Part shown: positions 26,036-35,530 of the stretch, one piece after another
Numbering within the stretch: position 1 is the stretch's first letter
Layout: each line of letters begins with the position of its first letter
DNA from: Halarcobacter sp.
Lineage (GTDB): Bacteria; Campylobacterota; Campylobacteria; Campylobacterales; Arcobacteraceae
Assembly: GCF_963675975.1 (NCBI RefSeq)
Contig: NZ_OY780939.1
Span: 1,178,001-1,242,000, forward strand
Length of the DNA stretch: 64,000 nt
Reading direction: 5' to 3'
Translations under genes and position numbers: made by a program
The notes under the pieces: model-generated
Seen by the model: only the letters and a program-made list of their open reading frames with translations
The model's database searches: none
Told to the model about the DNA's origin: nothing

Positions 26036-28806
26036 GTTATCTCTTTTTTTAAAGGTATTGATATAGTAAATAATGCACCAGTACACTTAATATCTTTAAA
26101 AATATATGAACTATTTACTACTTGTAATGAACCATTTAGGTGTTTAGTTACAATCTCATTTGACATATATAAACCTATACCTGTACCTTGGGATTTGTGT
26201 TTTGTTGTAAAATATGGTTCAAAAATTTTATCAAGTATTTTTTCAGGAATTCCACCTGCATTATCTTTTACTTTTATATGTAAATAGTTATCTCTTTTTA
26301 TTGTTGATATAAATATGAATTTTTTCTCTAATTGCTTTGAATTTAATGCATCAACTGCATTATTAAAAATATTTAAAAGTATTTGTATAAGTTCACTCTC
26401 AATTGTTTCTATCTCTATTGTTTTAAGCTCTTTAACTACTTCAATATTCCATTTCTTAATTCTTGAACTAACAAGAGATAAGGATTTTTCAATAGTTGAA
26501 TTAATAGAGAAAATCTCTTTTTCTTTTTTAGAGTTAAAAAAGTTTCTAAAATCATCAATTGTTTTTGAAAGGTATTGAGAGTGCTCATTTATAGATTTTA
26601 CATTACTATAAAGCATCTCTTCAGAGATTTCATTTCCCATTTCTAATTGTATTTGTAAACCAGTTGAAGCAGTTGAAATAACTGATAAAGGTTGTCTCCA
26701 TTGGTGTGCGATATTTTCTAACATCTCCCCTAAGGCAGCCATTTTTGATTGTTGAGCTAACATTGAATCTTTTTCTCTTTTTTGAAACTCTAAATCTTTT
26801 ATTTTTGTTAAATCAAATATTGTTCCTACTATAAAAATAGGTTTATTATTTGCATCAAACCTTGTAACCTTTGTAGTAAGCTGAATATGTTTTAAAGTAT
26901 TGTCTCTTAACAATATCCTAAATTCAATGATTTTTCTTTTATCACTTTTAATTGCTTTATAAAGATGATGTTTTACTTTTCTTTTTTCCTCTTCATGTAC
27001 AAAAGATAAAAACTTTGTAATTGAGGGTTTTATCTCATTTGGATATAGTCCAAAAATTTTAAAATGTTCATTACTCCATTCTAGATGTTTAGTTTTTGTG
27101 TTATAACTAAAACTTCCTAATCTTGCTATTTTTTGCGCTTCATCTAATAAATAGTTTGTTCTACTTAGTTCTTTTGTTTTTAGTTCAACTCTTTTTTCAA
27201 GTTCTTGATTTAGATTTTTTAACTCTTTTGTTCTTTCATTTACAAGTAGTTTCAGAGTTTTGTTTCTATTCATATTTTGTTGATTAATGTAAATAAGTAC
27301 AATAAATACTACAAAACCTACTGAAAGTATTATCCAAAAAACTGTGTAATCAATATTTTCTTTATATTGAATATTATTCCATTTACCTGCTATTTGAGAA
27401 ACTTCACTTGGATCAAGAGAAGAGATTGCTTTATTTAATATCTCTTGCAATAATGGATAATCATCCCTTATCATAATAGCAACTTTATAAGTTAGACCAG
27501 TATTTCCACTTATTTTTAAATCATTAAGATTTAATTTGTTTATATTGTAAATTAGATTTGGTTTTATACCCACAAAAGCATAAACTTCAGAGTTTGATAC
27601 TTTTTCAAGCCCCTCTTCAATATTTTTAACAGTAATTAGTTTTAAGTCAGGATAATACTCTTCAAGTAGTTTATGTGCAGTAAAATTCTTACCTACAGCA
27701 ACTTTTTTATCATATAAGTAATTTATGCTTTCTATAAAATTTTCATCTTTTAATGTAACAATAGATAAAGGAAATTCAATGTAAGGTTTAGAAAAAATAG
27801 AATATTTCAATCTATCTTTTGTTTCTCCTACACTAAAAATAACATCAGCTTTTTTATTTTTAATTAAATCTAATTGTTCTGTAAATTTATTAGAAAAAAG
27901 ATACTCAGAGTTAAGATTTAAACTTCTTGAAAGCATCTCCCAAATTTCAGAAGCCATACCCGATGGCTCACCTTTTTTATTTTTAAAAGTGAAAGGTTTC
28001 CAATCCTCTGAAACTGAAACTTTAAAAAGATGATTTTTAAGAAAATCTTTTTCTCTTTGAGATAATGAAAAACTCTTTTTGTAAATTTGTTGTTCTGTAT
28101 TAAGAACCCATTTACTCTCAACTTCATATAATTCTTCATTTGTTAATTTTCTAAAACCTTTATTAAATATATCAATTAAATCTTTATTTTTTGAGATTGC
28201 TTTTATAGGAACATACTCTTGCAATAAATCTATAGGTTTAAGTTTATGAAAAAAATTGTTTCTTAATGAATAAAATTCAATTGCAAATTTATCATCAAAA
28301 ATTAAATCAAGTTTTTTTGATAAAAAATCATTGAATAAAGTATCATAATCTTTATAAACTAAAGTTTGAGAAAAGGGAAAATTAGCGTCAATATGTCTTT
28401 TGTGATCTTTCCCTACAATCCCTATAAGATAAGAAGCTTGCTTACTGAAATCTTTACTAAAATCTTTATGTATAAAAAGTGAAGTTCTTGTTTTATAAAT
28501 AGAGTATGATGATTGCATCCATGAATCATAAGGGTTTGTTCCTAGAAAAAAATCAACTTTTCCTGTTTTTGCAAGATCTATTGCATTGTCCCAAAGTTTT
28601 CCATTTACAAATTTAATTTTATAATTGTTTTTTTCTGCCCATAGATTCCAATAATCAATTAATAAACCTTCTGGGTGTCCATTTTCTAAATATGAGAAAG
28701 GTGCATATTCTGGATCATATGAAACTGTAAAATATTTATTTGAAGATGCATTTAAAATATGTGTAAGTATTAAAAGAAGAAAAGCAACTTTAAAAAAAGA
28801 TTTCAT
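26032..28806 (-). CDS. Sensor histidine kinase with two periplasmic solute-binding domains
   Basis: 924 residues. Signal peptide or anchor (about 1-20), two tandem SBP_bac_3 domains (about 22-235 and 250-470), a membrane helix (about 478-498), a coiled coil, one PAS domain (about 555-665), a HisKA box with NIAHQWRQPL, and an ATPase domain with ILLNIFNNAVDAL, DNAGGIPE and GTGIGLYM. The layout recalls BvgS/EvgS-type Venus-flytrap sensors, but without receiver or HPt domains. Its ligand is probably a small amino-acid-like molecule, by family. No response regulator gene is adjacent. The stop overlaps the start of the SdiA-regulated-like gene by 4 bases. AGGA lies before the ATG. Confidence 0.92.
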   Translation of the reverse strand: MKSFFKVAFLLLILTHILNASSNKYFTVSYDPEYAPFSYLENGHPEGLLIDYWNLWAEKNNYKIKFVNGKLWDNAIDLAKTGKVDFFLGTNPYDSWMQSSYSIYKTRTSLFIHKDFSKDFSKQASYLIGIVGKDHKRHIDANFPFSQTLVYKDYDTLFNDFLSKKLDLIFDDKFAIEFYSLRNNFFHKLKPIDLLQEYVPIKAISKNKDLIDIFNKGFRKLTNEELYEVESKWVLNTEQQIYKKSFSLSQREKDFLKNHLFKVSVSEDWKPFTFKNKKGEPSGMASEIWEMLSRSLNLNSEYLFSNKFTEQLDLIKNKKADVIFSVGETKDRLKYSIFSKPYIEFPLSIVTLKDENFIESINYLYDKKVAVGKNFTAHKLLEEYYPDLKLITVKNIEEGLEKVSNSEVYAFVGIKPNLIYNINKLNLNDLKISGNTGLTYKVAIMIRDDYPLLQEILNKAISSLDPSEVSQIAGKWNNIQYKENIDYTVFWIILSVGFVVFIVLIYINQQNMNRNKTLKLLVNERTKELKNLNQELEKRVELKTKELSRTNYLLDEAQKIARLGSFSYNTKTKHLEWSNEHFKIFGLYPNEIKPSITKFLSFVHEEEKRKVKHHLYKAIKSDKRKIIEFRILLRDNTLKHIQLTTKVTRFDANNKPIFIVGTIFDLTKIKDLEFQKREKDSMLAQQSKMAALGEMLENIAHQWRQPLSVISTASTGLQIQLEMGNEISEEMLYSNVKSINEHSQYLSKTIDDFRNFFNSKKEKEIFSINSTIEKSLSLVSSRIKKWNIEVVKELKTIEIETIESELIQILLNIFNNAVDALNSKQLEKKFIFISTIKRDNYLHIKVKDNAGGIPEKILDKIFEPYFTTKHKSQGTGIGLYMSNEIVTKHLNGSLQVVNSSYIFKDIKCTGALFTISIPLKKEIT

Positions 28807-28873
28807 TAAAATCCTGTATTGAATAATTTATTTATTATATCGAAGATAAATATAAAATAAATTGTATAAAAGG

Positions 28874-30865
28874 TTAAAAAATAGTGTTTTTAGGTTTGCC
28901 AATATAATAACCTTGTACATAATCGATTCCAAGTTCTTTTAAAATATCTTCTATCTCTTTTTTATGAACCATCTCTGCAATTGTTTTTAGTTTTACATTT
29001 TTTGCAAACTCAACAATTGATTTAACAATAATTTTAGAATTTTCACTTCTATCAATACTTTCTATTAGTGAGCTATCAATCTTAAGAAAATCTACTTTTA
29101 AATTTAATATATAAGAAAAATTTGAATACCCTGAACCAAAATCATCAATAGCCAAAGCTACTCCATACTCTTTTAGTTTTTTTGAGAACATTTTAACATG
29201 TTCAAAGTCTTGAATCTCTTCACTCTCTAAAAGTTCAATAATTAATTGTGAACCAATATTATATCTATCCAACATATCAAATAAGTAGTTTGTTGTTTCA
29301 TTATTTAATATATCATCAATAGAGTAATTAATAGAAAATGTAATATCAGGTTTATCTTCAAAATATTCAAAAGCTTTTTTTATCATTCTTTGTGTTATTT
29401 GAGGATAAAATTTTGCTTTTTTTGAAATATTTAAAAATAAAATGGGTGCATAAACTTCATCTTTAAATATCATTCTTGCCAAACATTCATATTTTTTTAT
29501 TTCACCAGTTTTTAAATCTTTAATAGGTTGGAAATAAGGTACAATATTGTCTTTCTCTAAAGAATCTTTTATATTTAAACTCCAAGTAATATGTTTAGAA
29601 TACTCTTCTTGAAGCTCTAAAGCATTGTCAAACTCTTCATATAAAGTTCTGTTCTTTTTTGCTGTTCTAAGTGCTATCGTAGCCTTTTCAATGGCTCTAC
29701 TTTTTGCATTGTAAACAACACCTATAGATGACTGTATTTGAATATCTGTATCTTGATATCTACAAAACTCACTATTTAGTGAATTTATCAAATTTATACA
29801 ATATGTTTTTGATATTCTTTCTTGGGTTAATATGGCAAACTCATCACTATAAAGTCTATATACCTGATGAACTTTTTTTGTTTTTTCATAAAGATACATA
29901 GCAATTTGTTTTAAGATTGTATCCCCAACTTTTACCCCATAAAAATTATTTATCTCTTTAAAAGAATCGATATTAATGATTATTAAGGTGTTGTATTCAT
30001 TCTTTTTTATATCCTCTTCTAGTTTGACTAAATTTGGTAATCTAGTAAGAGAATCAGTATATAAATTATCAATCAAAATGTCATAGTAATATTTTATTTT
30101 TCCCAAGAGTTCATTAAAATGTTTTTCTAAAATATGTAACTCTTTTATTCCTGGGTTTACATTTGATCTTTTAGAAAGGTCAGTATTTAAAGATATTTTA
30201 TGAATAGCCCTTGTAAATCTATTTACAGGTGTGATAATTTTTTTATTAATAACAAAATAGAGAATAATAAAACAAACAAGTATAAATAAAACAAAAAATA
30301 TTAAAAAATATGAGATTAACATATCAAGTGAAATTTTTATTTCACTTGGTGGATAAGTAATATCTAATACCCCATTTACATCACCAACTTTAGTATTGTA
30401 ATGGCAAGTGATACACTCTTGTCTAACTTTCATTGGATAGAGGTATCTTATACTTCCATCTTCTAAAATTAGAAATTGTTTATCACCTTTTAAAGCTTTT
30501 TGAATATATGGATCATTTGCTATTGTAAGTTTATCTTCCTCATGAATACCCATGATTTCTTCAACTTTTTTACTTCTATATGAGTGTACTTTTAAACCTT
30601 CTCTAATATGTTCAAGCCTTTTTAATATTTGTACTAAATCCTCTTTCCCCCAACCCTCTTGCATTTTTGTATTCATTATTTCAAACACAAGCTCACTTGT
30701 TTTTTTTGCATCATCTTCACCTAAATTATTTAATGCAATTCTTTTTATGTATATACTTGAAATAAATATTGATATTATACTTGTTATTAAAAGGATGAAT
30801 ATAATTCGGAATATAAGCTTTTTATTTGAGATGGGTTCTTTTTTATTAAATCTAGATTTAGACAC
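28874..30865 (-). CDS. DUF3365-type heme sensor with GGDEF and EAL domains
   Basis: 663 residues from a GTG at 30865 with AAGGTAATTT before it. A helix (about 16-37), a periplasmic domain resembling DUF3365/Tll0287-type sensors with the c-type heme motif CITCH, a second helix (about 190-213), HAMP, a GGDEF-type domain and an EAL domain. The GGDEF motif is altered (YRLYSDEF), so cyclase activity is doubtful. The EAL part has YECLAR, IELLESE, DDFGSGYSN and VQGYYIGKP, so phosphodiesterase activity is likely. A covalent heme in the periplasm could sense redox state or a gas and set c-di-GMP level; the ligand is inferred. It stands alone, divergent from the coaX operon. Confidence 0.88.
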   Translation of the reverse strand: MSKSRFNKKEPISNKKLIFRIIFILLITSIISIFISSIYIKRIALNNLGEDDAKKTSELVFEIMNTKMQEGWGKEDLVQILKRLEHIREGLKVHSYRSKKVEEIMGIHEEDKLTIANDPYIQKALKGDKQFLILEDGSIRYLYPMKVRQECITCHYNTKVGDVNGVLDITYPPSEIKISLDMLISYFLIFFVLFILVCFIILYFVINKKIITPVNRFTRAIHKISLNTDLSKRSNVNPGIKELHILEKHFNELLGKIKYYYDILIDNLYTDSLTRLPNLVKLEEDIKKNEYNTLIIINIDSFKEINNFYGVKVGDTILKQIAMYLYEKTKKVHQVYRLYSDEFAILTQERISKTYCINLINSLNSEFCRYQDTDIQIQSSIGVVYNAKSRAIEKATIALRTAKKNRTLYEEFDNALELQEEYSKHITWSLNIKDSLEKDNIVPYFQPIKDLKTGEIKKYECLARMIFKDEVYAPILFLNISKKAKFYPQITQRMIKKAFEYFEDKPDITFSINYSIDDILNNETTNYLFDMLDRYNIGSQLIIELLESEEIQDFEHVKMFSKKLKEYGVALAIDDFGSGYSNFSYILNLKVDFLKIDSSLIESIDRSENSKIIVKSIVEFAKNVKLKTIAEMVHKKEIEDILKELGIDYVQGYYIGKPKNTIF

Positions 30866-30991
30866 AAATTACCTTAACATTTAGTGTTAGAATGATAGAA
30901 TAAATTATCTTAATATTAAATAATGAATTAATAAAAATAATTTTATTTTTTTCTAAGATAAAATATCTATCTAACTAAAGTGATTTTGTAA

Positions 30992-30997
30992 TATAAT
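30992..30997 (+). promoter_or_regulatory. Probable -10 element for the coaX-hisG operon
   Basis: A perfect TATAAT 26 bases before the TTG at 31024, in the 158-base divergent gap with the heme-sensor gene. An AAGG ribosome site follows. No other clear element is seen in this gap. Confidence 0.45.
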
Positions 30998-31023
30998 ACA
31001 CCAACTAATTAAAAAGGTTATAT

Positions 31024-31356
31024 TTGAAAGAGTTAACTCATTACTATAATAAGAAAGATATTTTGTTTAAAGAGATAGAAGAGATTGCTCCAAAAGATTT
31101 GAAATCCAGAAAAAAAATTAAAATATATGTCGCAACTTCAATACAAAAAGAGTATTATGCAATTTTTATAATAGATAGTAAAAGTAGATTTATTAGGAAA
31201 AATGCTGAAGACTTGATGTTGTTATTGGAAAATTTAGTTTCATATCAAGAACACAATTTTAAGAAAAAGGAATTATTAATTTCAAGTCCTATTTGTTCAA
31301 AAGCAAAAAAGTTACTAGAAAATGATAAATGGAGAGTAAGAGTTGATTTTATGTGA
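31024..31356 (+). CDS. Conserved small protein upstream of coaX, unknown function
   Basis: 110 residues from a TTG at 31024, with AAAAAGG seven bases upstream; no in-frame ATG lies near. The protein is small, basic and soluble, with no signal peptide. It shows alternating strands and helices (KIKIYVATSIQKEYYAIFII then LMLLLENLVSYQEHNF). I do not recognise the family. It overlaps the coaX start by 14 bases and leads the operon coaX-hisG-methyltransferase, so it is expressed with them. Nothing in the sequence ties it to cofactor or histidine synthesis. Confidence 0.75.
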   Translation: MKELTHYYNKKDILFKEIEEIAPKDLKSRKKIKIYVATSIQKEYYAIFIIDSKSRFIRKNAEDLMLLLENLVSYQEHNFKKKELLISSPICSKAKKLLENDKWRVRVDFM

Positions 31357-31969
31357 TATAGGTAATACAACTTATCATTTTTTGATTGATGGAATTCATA
31401 AAAGATACTATTTAAATGAGAAATTACCTGAATTTAAAGAAAGAATTTATTATATTTCAGTAAATGATAATGCAGCAAAAGTGTTAGAAAACACCCACAA
31501 TGATTGTATAAATCTTGAAGAATATCTTGATTTTGATACAGAATATAAAGGAATGGGTATAGATAGAAAAGTTGTATGCTTAGGTGTAGAAAATGCTGTT
31601 ATAGTAGATGCAGGAAGCGCTATTACAGTTGATATAATGGAAAATGCAGAACATAAAGGTGGATTTATTTTACCTGGAATGTCAAGTTTAAAAAAAGCAT
31701 ATAAAGAGATATCTTCAAAGCTAGACTATGAAATTAATACAAAGGTAAACTTAGATACAATACCCCTTTGTACACAAGATGCAATGTCTTATTCTATTTT
31801 ACAATCTATAATTTTACCAATAAAAGAGATAGCTAAAGAGAAAAAGATAATATTTACAGGCGGAGATGGAGAATCTTTGAGTAAATATTTTGATAATTGT
31901 ATCTATAAAGATGATTTAATATTTAAAAATATGAAAGGGATAATTGATGCTAACAATTGCATTGCCTAA
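31343..31969 (+). CDS. coaX: Type III pantothenate kinase
   Basis: 208 residues, a short but known form of the family. It phosphorylates pantothenate, the first step of coenzyme A synthesis. Visible motifs are CDIGNTTYHF (phosphate loop, normally DxGNT), DAGSAITVDIM (the DxGTA-type motif) and GGFILPGMSSL. Type III enzymes use a monovalent cation. The start is a TTG at 31343 placed 8 bases after GGAG, since the conserved DIGNT motif begins only five residues later and no ATG fits. It overlaps the preceding gene by 14 bases and hisG by 23 bases. Confidence 0.92.
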   Translation: MILCDIGNTTYHFLIDGIHKRYYLNEKLPEFKERIYYISVNDNAAKVLENTHNDCINLEEYLDFDTEYKGMGIDRKVVCLGVENAVIVDAGSAITVDIMENAEHKGGFILPGMSSLKKAYKEISSKLDYEINTKVNLDTIPLCTQDAMSYSILQSIILPIKEIAKEKKIIFTGGDGESLSKYFDNCIYKDDLIFKNMKGIIDANNCIA

Positions 31970-32555
31970 AGGAAGAATTGCAGAAGATACTTTGGAAAAG
32001 TTTGAAAAGGCATTTGATGAAAAGTTTGTTTTTGAAGATAGAAAACTAATTTTAGAAAAGAGTGGATTTAGATTTTTAAATGTAAGAAATCAAGATGTTC
32101 CTACATATGTAATGCATGGTGCAGCAGACTTAGGTGTAGTTGGATTGGATGTTTTAGAAGAAAAAGAGTATGACCTTATAAAACTTCTTGATTTACAACT
32201 TGGAAAGTGTAAAGTTGCTTTTGGTCTTGTAAAGGGTGAAGAGTTAGATTTTACAAAAAGCCAAATTACAGTTGCAACTAAACATGAAAAAATTGCAAAA
32301 AGATATTTTGAAGAGAAAGCTATGGCTGTAAAGATTATCAAGCTATATGGTTCTATTGAATTGGCACCTTTAGTTAATCTTGCTGATTGTATTGTTGATA
32401 TTGTTGAAACAGGTACAACTATGAAACAAAATGGACTAGAAGTTGGACCAACTATTATGGAAAGTTCAGCACATTTAATTGCTAATAAAAACTCATATTA
32501 TGCAAAAAAAGATTTAATATTTAATCTAAAAGATAAGTTAGAAGCTGTACTTTAA
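31947..32555 (+). CDS. hisG: ATP phosphoribosyltransferase, short form
   Basis: 202 residues from the ATG at 31947 (an in-frame TTG three bases earlier is less likely). The enzyme joins ATP and PRPP in the first step of histidine synthesis. Conserved parts are TIALPKGRIAEDTL, VGLDVLEE, and the PRPP-binding loop IVDIVETGTTMKQNGL. The length fits the short HisG form, which lacks the regulatory C-terminal domain and needs HisZ for activity; hisZ is not in this window. It overlaps coaX by 23 bases, so expression is coupled. Confidence 0.95.
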   Translation: MLTIALPKGRIAEDTLEKFEKAFDEKFVFEDRKLILEKSGFRFLNVRNQDVPTYVMHGAADLGVVGLDVLEEKEYDLIKLLDLQLGKCKVAFGLVKGEELDFTKSQITVATKHEKIAKRYFEEKAMAVKIIKLYGSIELAPLVNLADCIVDIVETGTTMKQNGLEVGPTIMESSAHLIANKNSYYAKKDLIFNLKDKLEAVL

Positions 32556-33253
32556 TGGGATTAGATTTATACTCTAAAATAGAGCCTTTTTTAGATTTTC
32601 AAGAAGAGGTATATGAACTGCATAAAGAGTTTTTATCTTTTGTAATGGATAAAAACTTAGACAACATTTTAGATATTGGTTGTGGTCAAGGATACTTTTT
32701 AGAGAATCTTTTAATAAATAAAAAAAACTGTTTTGGTATAGATTTAAGTAAACAACAAATTGAGTTTTGTAAAGCAAAAGGTTTAACAAATGTGGATTCT
32801 ATTGCTTTAGAAGATGTTACACAAAAATATGATTGTGCTACAGCTATTTTTGATGTGATAAATTATATTCCAAAAGATATTTTAAAAAGTTTTTTTCAAG
32901 ATACAAATAAAGTATTAAACAAAGATGGATATTTTATTTTTGATGTAAACTCATATTTTGGTTTTAGTGAAGTTGCACAAGGTTGTATCACTATAAATTT
33001 AGAAGATAAATTTATTGCAATAGATGCAATATTTGAAGATGAAAAACTTATAACTGATTTAGTACTATTCTCTAATAGGGATGATAACTTATATAAAAAA
33101 GAAGCTGACAGTATTACTCAGTATTTTCATGAAATAACTTATCTTAAAAACCTTTTGACAACTTGTGGTTTTAAAGTTGAGCAGATAAAAGAGTTTAATC
33201 TTCATGGTTATGAAGAAGCAGACAAACTAATATTTATTTGTAAAAAAATCTAA
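32555..33253 (+). CDS. Class I SAM-dependent methyltransferase
   Basis: 232 residues. The SAM-binding loop is clear in ILDIGCGQGYFLENLL, followed by GIDLSKQQIEFC and a motif-II-like AIFDVINYIP. The C-terminal part (about 135-232) is beta-rich, as in small-molecule methyltransferases. The substrate is unknown. Its ATG shares one base with the hisG stop (TAATG), so it is translationally coupled in the operon. No link to histidine synthesis can be shown. Confidence 0.85.
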   Translation: MGLDLYSKIEPFLDFQEEVYELHKEFLSFVMDKNLDNILDIGCGQGYFLENLLINKKNCFGIDLSKQQIEFCKAKGLTNVDSIALEDVTQKYDCATAIFDVINYIPKDILKSFFQDTNKVLNKDGYFIFDVNSYFGFSEVAQGCITINLEDKFIAIDAIFEDEKLITDLVLFSNRDDNLYKKEADSITQYFHEITYLKNLLTTCGFKVEQIKEFNLHGYEEADKLIFICKKI

Positions 33254-33267
33254 TTTTGTAATCAAAA
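33254..33267. promoter_or_regulatory. TTTTG-TAAT-CAAAA element (copy 2)
   Basis: The same 14-mer as at 18233-18246, starting at the base after the methyltransferase stop and 46 bases before the ATG at 33314. A TATATA-like element lies about 20 bases downstream. Its role is open. Confidence 0.35.
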
Positions 33268-33313
33268 TATCACTATCTTCTACTAATATATAAAAAATAT
33301 TTAGGTAGTTGAT

Positions 33314-34198
33314 ATGAACTTACGTAAACTAATGCTTATCTCTATAAGTATTTATGTTCTTATAATTTTTACAGATTTAAATGATATTGTCTATGCTAAA
33401 GTAAATAGTGTTAAAAATGATATTAAAAATGTAAACTCTTCTTTAGAGTTATCAAATTACAAAGTTTCAATTGAAGCAAAAGAGATTAAATCTATAAAAG
33501 ACAACTTATCTGGAATAACATATTGTAATGAAACAAATACTCTTTTTGCAATTACAAATAGTCCAAGAGATATTTATGAGTTAACACTGGATGGTGAAAT
33601 ACTTAGAAAAATAGAGTTAATTGGTTTTAGTGATACTGAAGGGATTAGCTATTTGTATGATAATCTATTTGCCATTGTAGATGAAAAAAATCAACAAGTT
33701 TATACTTTTCCTATAAATAAAGATACAAAAAAAATAGATATATTTCATCTAAGAGATGTATTTACTCTTAAGATAAATACCTATGAAAATTTTGGATATG
33801 AAGGTGTTTCATACAATAAAAAAGATGATGTAATATTTATTGTAAATGAAAAATTTCCTTCAGAGTTAATAAAAATAAAAAATCTTATCAGCAAAAAAAA
33901 TATGAATATCTCTTTTGGAGATGGAAAAACTGTATTTAACAATTTTATGGGGGATTTTTCTGGAATATATTTTGATTCAAAAAGTGAAGATTTATTGTTT
34001 TTAAGTGATGAGTCAAAAATGATTGCACAGATTGACCAAAATGGAACACAATTAAGTTTTATTCAACTTGAAAAGGGTTTTTTAGGTCTAAAAAAAAATA
34101 TACCTCAAGCTGAGGGGATAACTATGGATAAAGATGATACTCTTTATATTGTTAGTGAACCAAATCTTTTTTATTCATTTAAAAAAGAGAAACTATAG
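33314..34198 (+). CDS. SdiA-regulated-like beta-propeller protein 2
   Basis: 294 residues. An N-terminal hydrophobic segment (about 7-24) acts as signal or anchor. The rest is a beta-propeller of the SdiA-regulated (YjiK-like) kind: LSGITYCNETNTLFAITN, DTEGISYLYDNLFAIVDE, GYEGVSYNKKDDVIFIVNE, AEGITMDKDDTLYIVSE. It resembles the protein at 25283-26035 blade by blade but lies in a different context, alone after the hisG operon. No ligand-binding motif is recognised. Its end overlaps the convergent CBS-GGDEF gene by 6 bases. Confidence 0.83.
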   Translation: MNLRKLMLISISIYVLIIFTDLNDIVYAKVNSVKNDIKNVNSSLELSNYKVSIEAKEIKSIKDNLSGITYCNETNTLFAITNSPRDIYELTLDGEILRKIELIGFSDTEGISYLYDNLFAIVDEKNQQVYTFPINKDTKKIDIFHLRDVFTLKINTYENFGYEGVSYNKKDDVIFIVNEKFPSELIKIKNLISKKNMNISFGDGKTVFNNFMGDFSGIYFDSKSEDLLFLSDESKMIAQIDQNGTQLSFIQLEKGFLGLKKNIPQAEGITMDKDDTLYIVSEPNLFYSFKKEKL

Positions 34199-35530
34199 GT
34201 GCTCTAATTCAACTCTATTTTTACCTAATGATTTAGCTCTGTATAATGCATCATCAGCTCTTTTAAAAAGCTCAATCTTATTATCAGAGTTGTGGAATTG
34301 TGCAAGTCCTAAAGAGCAGGTAACTTTGTTTATCTTTTCAAAATCAAAGTTTTCTATTGTTTGCCGTATTTTTTCTGCAAAAAATGTGGCGTGTTCAAGA
34401 TTTGTTTTTGGTAAAATTACCACAAACTCTTCACCACCCCATCTAGCAACTATATCACTTCCTCTAGATTTTGTTGTTAAGATTTTTGATATATCTTTAA
34501 GTACTTCATCTCCAAAAAGATGTCCATGATTATCGTTTAATAATTTAAAATCATCTATATCAAGTATCAACATACAGAAAGTTTCATCTTTTAGATTAGA
34601 AAACTCTTCAATATGGCTGTCTAATAGTTCATCAAATTTTTTTCTATTGTATAGTTTTGTTAAGTGGTCTAATGCAACTTTTGTTTCCAACTCAGAGGTT
34701 ATTTGCATAAGGTGTTCATTTGTTTTGGATATTTTACTACCTTCCTCTTTTATAAGTTCAATCCACTTATTATAGAAAGTTCTTAAAAGCTCTTTTTGTG
34801 TTATAACTCCAGATATTTTTCCATCTTTATTTACTACAACTATTCTTTTATAGTGTTTCTTTTTTATAAAGTTAATTGCATTTGAAATAGTGGTGTCATC
34901 ATATAAAGTATCAACGGGACTTGTCATATAATCTTTTATTGGTTTTGATAAGTCATAATCATAACGGATAACATCAATAAAGTCTTTAGTAGTGAAGATA
35001 CCTTTTGGTTTATACTCTTTATTTAAAACAAGTATAGCATCTGTAGCACTATTATCTTTTAATAAAGAGATTGCCTCAAAAGTTGAAGAGTTTTCATTTG
35101 TAGTTATAGCTTTATATTGGTGAATTAATGATGAAATAGTTTGTTTTTCCATAATTAATTGAGGGTCAATATTATTTACAATATCTGTATATGAAACTAT
35201 ACCTAATAACTCATCTTTGTGTGTTATTACCATATATTCATCACTAAAATCAATATAATTTAAAACAGTTAATAGGTTCATATTCTTATCTAAAGCTTTT
35301 GCTTTAGGAATATTTAGTTTATATAAGGCAGTATCTTTATTGATATTTTCAATTTTAAATTGAAGTAGTTCCCTTGTTGTTAGTATATGAAAGCAGTTTT
35401 GTTTTTTGTTTTCTACAACTATTGTTCTTAAATTAGCTTTTGATAACTTATCAACTGCTTCATCTAATGTTTTTTCTATCCCAATAGAAACCACATTTGT
35501 AATAGATATATCATATACTGTAGGGATCAT
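34193..35530 (-). CDS. Diguanylate cyclase with CBS domains
   Basis: 445 residues. Two CBS-domain pairs fill about residues 1-260 (for example VSIGIEKTLDEAVDKLSKAN and MTSPVDTLYDDTTISNAINF). A short coiled coil precedes the GGDEF domain (about 280-442) with DHLTKLYNRKKFDELL, DIDDFKLLNDNHGHLFGD and the active motif RWGGEEF, so c-di-GMP synthesis is expected. CBS pairs usually bind adenine nucleotides, so the cyclase may answer energy charge; this is inference. The ATG shares one base with the trpS stop (TAATG), hence co-expression with trpS. There is no membrane segment. Confidence 0.92.
   Translation of the reverse strand: MIPTVYDISITNVVSIGIEKTLDEAVDKLSKANLRTIVVENKKQNCFHILTTRELLQFKIENINKDTALYKLNIPKAKALDKNMNLLTVLNYIDFSDEYMVITHKDELLGIVSYTDIVNNIDPQLIMEKQTISSLIHQYKAITTNENSSTFEAISLLKDNSATDAILVLNKEYKPKGIFTTKDFIDVIRYDYDLSKPIKDYMTSPVDTLYDDTTISNAINFIKKKHYKRIVVVNKDGKISGVITQKELLRTFYNKWIELIKEEGSKISKTNEHLMQITSELETKVALDHLTKLYNRKKFDELLDSHIEEFSNLKDETFCMLILDIDDFKLLNDNHGHLFGDEVLKDISKILTTKSRGSDIVARWGGEEFVVILPKTNLEHATFFAEKIRQTIENFDFEKINKVTCSLGLAQFHNSDNKIELFKRADDALYRAKSLGKNRVELEHL

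Noticed and set aside
34134-34529. 131-codon plus-strand frame over the ends of the propeller and CBS-GGDEF genes
   Set aside because: It is antisense to the GGDEF domain coding region, and the conserved GGEEF frame is on the minus strand.
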